From the NCBI GenBank assembly GCA_020634245.1, contig JACKCC010000009.1:248001-312000 (forward strand): a stretch of DNA of 64,000 bases. The letters run 5' to 3'. The notes beneath the pieces were generated by a model, which saw only the letters and a list, made by a program, of their open reading frames with translations, was not told where the DNA came from and did not search any database. The position numbers and the translations under genes are program-made. Below are positions 59,647 through 64,000 of this stretch, piece by piece; the first letter of the stretch is position 1, and each line of letters opens with the position of its first letter. This DNA comes from Ardenticatenaceae bacterium. GTDB taxonomy: Bacteria > Chloroflexota > Anaerolineae > Promineifilales > Promineifilaceae.

Positions 59647-61419
59647 ATGAAGAGATTTCAGCAATTGATCGTATTTCTGTTAGTGTTGGTTTTTGCGCTA
59701 TCAGCCTGCCAGACAACAGATACCCCTACCGAAGAGCCAACTGCTCCAGAAGCAACAGCGCCGGCCGCAGAAGCCGCGCCAGCCGAAGAAGCCGCGCCCG
59801 AAGCTCCTGCACAGTCCGACATTGTACTTAACGTCGCTCCCGCCGGACAAGCCACTACCACCTTCACCTACAACTTCAATCCGTTCAGTACCACCTACAT
59901 GTTCCCAACCTGGAGTGGTATTTATGAACCACTGATGATCAACAACCGTATCGCCGGTGAATTGACCCCGTGGTTGGCTGAATCCTATGAATGGAGCAGC
60001 GATAATCTGACCCTCACCTTCCACATCCGCGAAGGCGTTAAATGGTCTGATAATACTGATTTCACCTCAGCCGATGTCGTCTTCACCTTTGATACGTTGA
60101 AGAATGTCCCCGGTCTGGCAGGCATGGGCCTGGTTGCCGTTCAGGAAGGCGGCTATGTTGATTCTGTTTCCGCCCCAGATGCCATGACGGTTGAGTTCCA
60201 TTTCAACCGGGTTTACACCCCCGGATTTTATGACGTCATTGCCCAACAAATTGTGCCGGAGCATATCTGGAAGGATGTTGCCGATCCTGTGACGGAGACC
60301 AACCTGACCCCTGTTGGCACCGGACCTTTCACCGAAGTTGTCAGCATGCAGGATCAATCCTACGAAGTCGATCGCAACCCCTACTATTGGCAGCCCGGTC
60401 AACCGTACGTCAAGGGTCTCCGTATGCCCGCATTCTCCGGCAATGATACTTCTGCTACCATGTTTGTCACTGGCGAACTAGATTGGACCGGGCAATTCTT
60501 CAACAACGTCGATCAGGCTGTTTTGGCTAACAACCCGGATGCAGCATGCTGGTGGCCGGCTGTCACTTCTGATCAGTTCTTCATGGTCAACGGCACGATT
60601 CCACCCTTCGACGATCCTATCGTCCGCAAGGCGATCAGTATGTCATTTGACCGGGAACAGTTGATCCAACTTGCGCTGCAAGGCAAGAGTTCACCCAGTG
60701 ATATAACCGGTCTGAGCGGTGGATACGCCTTCTGGAAAGCTGAAGATCTCAGCACACTCGGTGATAATTGGACAATCCAGGACGTCGAAAAAGCCAACCA
60801 GATGCTGGATGAGGCCGGGTACGCCAAAGGCGCTGATGGCATCCGCACGATGGAAGATGGCACACCCTTTGACTTCGAACTGGTCATGGTGAATGGTTTC
60901 TCCGACTGGCTGGCGATGGCGCCTACCCTTCAGGCCAACCTCGAATCGATCGGTTTCAAGATCACAATCAACAACTATGATCCCGGTCAATTCTTTGGGA
61001 AGCTTTTCGTAGGCGACCTCCAGATGTCGCTCTACTTTGGCATCGATGCCGATACTCCTTATGTCTATTATCGCAACATCATGTCTTCCGAGACCTTCAA
61101 GCCCATTGGTGAAGAAACCGGCTTTGGCCAGAATATGTGGCGTGTTGTTGTCCCGGAAGCTGAAGCCCCATTACAGAAGTTCGCAAGCACTGGTGATCTG
61201 GAAGTTCAGAAGGAAGCCGCCTTGGAATTGCAGCAGATCTTTGCCGACAATGCTCCTGTGATCCCGCTTTTCCATGCGCCGACATTCTATTGCTACAGCA
61301 ATGCCAAGGTTAGCGGTTGGGCAAATGAAGCTGATCCATTTGTTCGCCCCATGCCCATTGGACAAAATGCTAGCGCTGAACAATTGATCCAAATGGTCTC
61401 CTGGGGACCCAAGGAATAG
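59647..61419 (+). CDS. Dpp/Opp-type ABC transporter substrate-binding lipoprotein
   Basis: A 590-residue family-5 binding protein. The signal peptide ends in ALSAC (about residues 18-22). A Pro/Ala/Glu-rich linker (about 24-55) follows. LTPWLAESYEWSSDNLTLTFHIREGVKWSDNTDFTSADVVFTFDTL is the standard SBP_bac_5 motif. The start at 59647 follows GGAGG. It binds peptides or oligosaccharides for the two permeases and ATPase downstream; the Gfo/Idh neighbour favours a sugar. Confidence 0.88.
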   Translation: MKRFQQLIVFLLVLVFALSACQTTDTPTEEPTAPEATAPAAEAAPAEEAAPEAPAQSDIVLNVAPAGQATTTFTYNFNPFSTTYMFPTWSGIYEPLMINNRIAGELTPWLAESYEWSSDNLTLTFHIREGVKWSDNTDFTSADVVFTFDTLKNVPGLAGMGLVAVQEGGYVDSVSAPDAMTVEFHFNRVYTPGFYDVIAQQIVPEHIWKDVADPVTETNLTPVGTGPFTEVVSMQDQSYEVDRNPYYWQPGQPYVKGLRMPAFSGNDTSATMFVTGELDWTGQFFNNVDQAVLANNPDAACWWPAVTSDQFFMVNGTIPPFDDPIVRKAISMSFDREQLIQLALQGKSSPSDITGLSGGYAFWKAEDLSTLGDNWTIQDVEKANQMLDEAGYAKGADGIRTMEDGTPFDFELVMVNGFSDWLAMAPTLQANLESIGFKITINNYDPGQFFGKLFVGDLQMSLYFGIDADTPYVYYRNIMSSETFKPIGEETGFGQNMWRVVVPEAEAPLQKFASTGDLEVQKEAALELQQIFADNAPVIPLFHAPTFYCYSNAKVSGWANEADPFVRPMPIGQNASAEQLIQMVSWGPKE

Positions 61420-61436
61420 AATCATATTCATTTCGT

Positions 61437-61464
61437 GGGGGTGGCGCACAGCCACCCCCTTTTC
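61437..61464 (+). terminator. Hairpin after the binding-protein gene
   Basis: GGGGGTGGC pairs with GCCACCCCC across a 5-base loop, followed by TTTTCTTG. It lies between the binding protein and permease genes, as in the two other ABC operons. Confidence 0.7.
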
Positions 61465-61516
61465 TTGTCCTTGCTCACACCTTATTTAAGAACCACTGGT
61501 TCGAGGGCCACAAATT

Positions 61517-62494
61517 ATGAAATTTATTTTTCGACGCCTGGGATTTTATTTACTGGCCTTATTTGTTGCGATCTCGATCAATTTCTTTTTGCCCCGACTG
61601 TTACCCGGTGATCCAGCTGCGGCTATTCTGGCGCCTATGGGATCTCGTATGTCTGATAGTCAAATCCAATCATTGAGACTGGCATTGGGCTTGAGCGATG
61701 CTCCTTTAGGGCAACAGTATGTCACTTACCTGTCTCATCTTGTCCAAGGGGACTTGGGAGTCTCCTATTCGCAGTTTCCCGCTCCGGTAACATCTGTCAT
61801 AAAAACCGGCCTCAAATGGACCCTGTTACTAGGCTCAACTTCACTTATTATTAGTGCCATCATCGGCCACCTAATTGGCATTGTGGGCGCCTGGCGTAGG
61901 GGCAGCACATTCGACGTTGTTATGCCGCCGCTATTCAATTTTATTGGCGCCTTCCCGGCATTCTTCTTGGCGCTGGGGATTTTGTATTATATGGGGTTAA
62001 AGCTTCACTGGTTTCCGATCAGTCATGCCGCTGATGATTCAATTCCCCCAGGTTGGACAATGGAATACATCAACACAGTCGTGAAACATATGGCGATGCC
62101 TCTACTGGTTTCCGTTCTGGTTACCTTACAAATCTGGATTCAGAGCATGCGCAATACCATGATTACTGTACTGGCTGAAGATTACATTACCATGGCTGAA
62201 TCAAAGGGTTTAACCCAGAACCGAATTATGTTCAATTACGCGGCACGCAATGCTATCCTCCCTACAGTCACCGGCTTTGGTATTTTCTTAGGCTCGATCC
62301 TCAGCGGGCAAGTGTTGATTGAACAAGTATTCTCTTATCCCGGCCTGGGATTCCTTCTGGTTCGGGCAGTTGGAGCACGTGATTATCCATTGATGGGTGG
62401 ACTATTTCTGGGTATCACAGCAGGTGTATTGTTGGTCAATTTCCTGGTTGATATTCTTTACACCTATCTTGATCCTCGAGTACGTAGCGGGTAA
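61517..62494 (+). CDS. DppB/OppB-type ABC permease
   Basis: A 325-residue membrane protein with six main hydrophobic segments. AISINFFLPRLLPGDPAAAI and the cytoplasmic loop EDYITMAESKGLTQNRIMFNYAARNAILPTVTGFG (EAA motif) identify the DppB family. It forms the import channel with the next permease. Confidence 0.88.
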   Translation: MKFIFRRLGFYLLALFVAISINFFLPRLLPGDPAAAILAPMGSRMSDSQIQSLRLALGLSDAPLGQQYVTYLSHLVQGDLGVSYSQFPAPVTSVIKTGLKWTLLLGSTSLIISAIIGHLIGIVGAWRRGSTFDVVMPPLFNFIGAFPAFFLALGILYYMGLKLHWFPISHAADDSIPPGWTMEYINTVVKHMAMPLLVSVLVTLQIWIQSMRNTMITVLAEDYITMAESKGLTQNRIMFNYAARNAILPTVTGFGIFLGSILSGQVLIEQVFSYPGLGFLLVRAVGARDYPLMGGLFLGITAGVLLVNFLVDILYTYLDPRVRSG

Positions 62495-62503
62495 GGGTGA
62501 TTT

Positions 62504-63493
62504 GTGATGAACAATACCGATGAACATGCAACTGGAAACAAATTTAAAACACATATGCCAAAAAGGTTTGATTTGAAAAAACAGATGCCATGGCTTTATA
62601 TATTATTGCGCCATCCGCAGGCCAGGATCGGTTTGGTAATCATTACAGGACTCATCCTTATGGCACTATTCGCGCCGGTTATTTCGCCGGGCGATCCCTC
62701 CACATACCTGAACGCTTTGAACCAGCCGCCTAGTGAGGAACATATCCTGGGGATCGATCCATTGGGAAGGGATGTTTTTGCCCTGACCGTCTGGGGAGCC
62801 CGCATCACCTTGACGATTGGCTTTGGTACCGCAGCTTTGGCTATTTTAATCGCGACTACGGTAGGCCTGATCGCCGGTTACTTCCGGGGTATTGTTGATG
62901 ACCTGCTTGTGCTGTTGATGAACCTTTTCCTTGTCGTTCCCGGTTTGCCGCTATTGATCGTTCTTTCAGCTTATCTTCGCGCAAGCACCGCAACGGTGAT
63001 TTTTGCATTGGCTCTCACGGGATGGGCATTCCACGCCCGCATCATCCGCTCCATGACGCTTTCACTACGAGAGAAAGATTATGTGGCCGCTTCAATTGTG
63101 GCTGGAGAGAGCAACTTTGTGATTATCTTTCGTCAGATATTGCCAAATTTGATCAACCTGATCGTGGGCGGGTTCATCGGCACGTCAATCTATGGAATCG
63201 CCGCATCTACAGCTTTATCTTATCTGGGTCTGGTGAAGATGACCGATATCAGTTGGGGAACGAATCTCTTTTACGCGCAAAACGGAAATGCATTACTGCT
63301 TGGGGCCTGGTGGGTTTTTATTCCGTCCGGTTTTCTTGTAGCGTTGTCAGCTTTGGGGTTAGCCTGGATTAACTTTGGGATGGACGAGATCACCAATCCT
63401 CGCCTGCGTTCTGAACGAGAGTTGCGAAAGGTCCTGCGAAAAACGAAAATGCGACAAACCCGCGTCACGCCATTTGTACCACGGAAATATTGA
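62504..63493 (+). CDS. DppC/OppC-type ABC permease
   Basis: A 329-residue membrane protein. PGDPSTYLNALNQPPSEEHILGIDPLGRDVFALTVWGARITL is the usual OppC N-terminal sequence, and EKDYVAASIVAGESNFVIIFRQILPNLINLIV is the EAA loop. GTG at 62504 or ATG at 62507 may start it. It is followed 1 bp later by the ATPase. Confidence 0.85.
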   Translation: MMNNTDEHATGNKFKTHMPKRFDLKKQMPWLYILLRHPQARIGLVIITGLILMALFAPVISPGDPSTYLNALNQPPSEEHILGIDPLGRDVFALTVWGARITLTIGFGTAALAILIATTVGLIAGYFRGIVDDLLVLLMNLFLVVPGLPLLIVLSAYLRASTATVIFALALTGWAFHARIIRSMTLSLREKDYVAASIVAGESNFVIIFRQILPNLINLIVGGFIGTSIYGIAASTALSYLGLVKMTDISWGTNLFYAQNGNALLLGAWWVFIPSGFLVALSALGLAWINFGMDEITNPRLRSERELRKVLRKTKMRQTRVTPFVPRKY

Positions 63494-63494
63494 T

Positions 63495-64000
63495 ATGAAT
63501 TCTCCTACCCAAGTTGAGCAAACAGTTCTTGATATCCGTAACTTGAATGTGGAATACCTGACAGACCGTGGGCCTGTACGGGCAGTGGAGGATGTCTCTT
63601 TCACTATCAAACCCGGTGAAGTATTCGGATTAGCGGGTGAATCGGGATGCGGAAAATCCACAATTGCGCATACGATTCTGCGCGTGCTTCGTCCGCCTGC
63701 GGTCATAACGGGTGGGCAGATCTTCTATAAAGGCGTTGATGTTTTGCAAATGGACGATATGTCTTTGGATGAGTATCGCAGCAAGATATTGGCAACGGCC
63801 GAACGAAAGGAGATTGCGCCATCTACAAACATTATAGAAACTTTCCGCTGGGCGGAGGTCTCTATGGTAATACAGAGCGCCATGAACTCATTGAACCCGG
63901 TGATTAAGGTCTCTGATCAGCTTGTTGATGTTTTGATGAAACATGAAAAGCTCAACAAGAAACAAGCTCGTGAACGCGCTGGTGAACTGTTGGAGATTGT
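63495..64000 (+). CDS. DppD/OppD-type ABC ATPase, N-terminal part (3' end outside window)
   Basis: The first 168 residues are visible: LNVEYLTDRGPVRAVEDVSFTIKPGEVFGLAGESGCGKST gives Walker A (about residues 50-57), and VSMVIQSAMNSLNPVIKVSDQLVDVL gives the Q-loop. Between them the DDMSLDEYRSKILATAERKEIAPSTNIIETFRWAE segment is longer than usual in OppD. The ATG at 63495 follows the permease stop by 1 bp. The signature and Walker B lie beyond the window. Confidence 0.85.
   Translation, partial: MNSPTQVEQTVLDIRNLNVEYLTDRGPVRAVEDVSFTIKPGEVFGLAGESGCGKSTIAHTILRVLRPPAVITGGQIFYKGVDVLQMDDMSLDEYRSKILATAERKEIAPSTNIIETFRWAEVSMVIQSAMNSLNPVIKVSDQLVDVLMKHEKLNKKQARERAGELLEI

Noticed and set aside
59760..59820. 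GC-rich near-repeat in the Dpp-type binding protein
   Set aside because: It encodes the Ala/Pro/Glu linker after the lipobox, a normal low-complexity tether.

Overview
The window looks like a chromosomal contig from an uncultured bacterium, most likely of the Chloroflexota (Anaerolineae-like). This is inferred from gene content (a fixABCX set, several BMP, RbsAC and Liv type ABC systems, multihaem cytochromes with a DMSO-reductase-type operon, NF041680-like and IS1-like insertion sequences) and from many palindromic intergenic repeats. No rRNA, tRNA or CRISPR array was seen. The most pervasive signature is the palindromic octamer ACGGCCGT, present roughly once per kilobase in most regions but missing from several apparently acquired segments.

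Region 1 (1-3.3 kb): the end of ilvC (ketol-acid reductoisomerase), an N-acetylornithine carbamoyltransferase-like gene, and a small toxin-antitoxin-like cassette lying between two near-identical terminators. Region 2 (3.3-7.75 kb, minus strand): a CBASS anti-phage operon with a PNP-SAVED effector, a CD-NTase and a stand-alone E2-like protein. The CD-NTase is broken by two separate insertions, a 154-bp MITE and a 1174-bp IS1-like element, each with a perfect 8-bp target duplication. Removing both restores a 364-residue reading frame.

Region 3 (7.9-33.7 kb, plus strand): a large catabolic and transport island for nitrogen-rich heterocycles (purine, ureide, hydantoin or pyrimidine-like compounds). 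It holds fixCXAB, a DAO-type flavoprotein, a CodA-like amidohydrolase, a BMP/Nup nucleoside-type ABC transporter, a hydantoin/allantoin racemase, a TrzN/SsnA-like amidohydrolase, a flavin reductase and allantoinase. Two further complete ABC transporters, one RbsAC-like and one Liv-like, sit behind a single 803-residue lipoprotein in which a Liv-type and a ribose-type binding protein are fused. Four promoters in the island share one architecture: four 11-bp direct repeats at fixed distance from an extended -10, implying one OmpR/PhoB-family activator.

Region 4 (33.7-56.4 kb, mainly minus strand): an IS at the 3' end of mobB, then, read in the direction of transcription, a histidine kinase, a DmsC-like membrane protein and a NarL-type regulator; dmsABC; two multihaem cytochromes carrying CXXCK motifs; a membrane-anchored Ig/FecR-like protein; a TorD chaperone; a polyferredoxin; a radical SAM protein; FmdE; TatA; then a Moco-type riboswitch leading into an NTPase, an ECF transporter with a molybdopterin-domain-like lipoprotein, and MobB. 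Together these read as a respiratory molybdoenzyme with its sensing, maturation and cofactor supply.

Region 5 (56.4-64 kb): an IS3-family remnant, a dispersed palindrome, a Gfo/Idh/MocA oxidoreductase, a small unknown gene and a Dpp/Opp-type ABC transporter whose ATPase runs off the window end.
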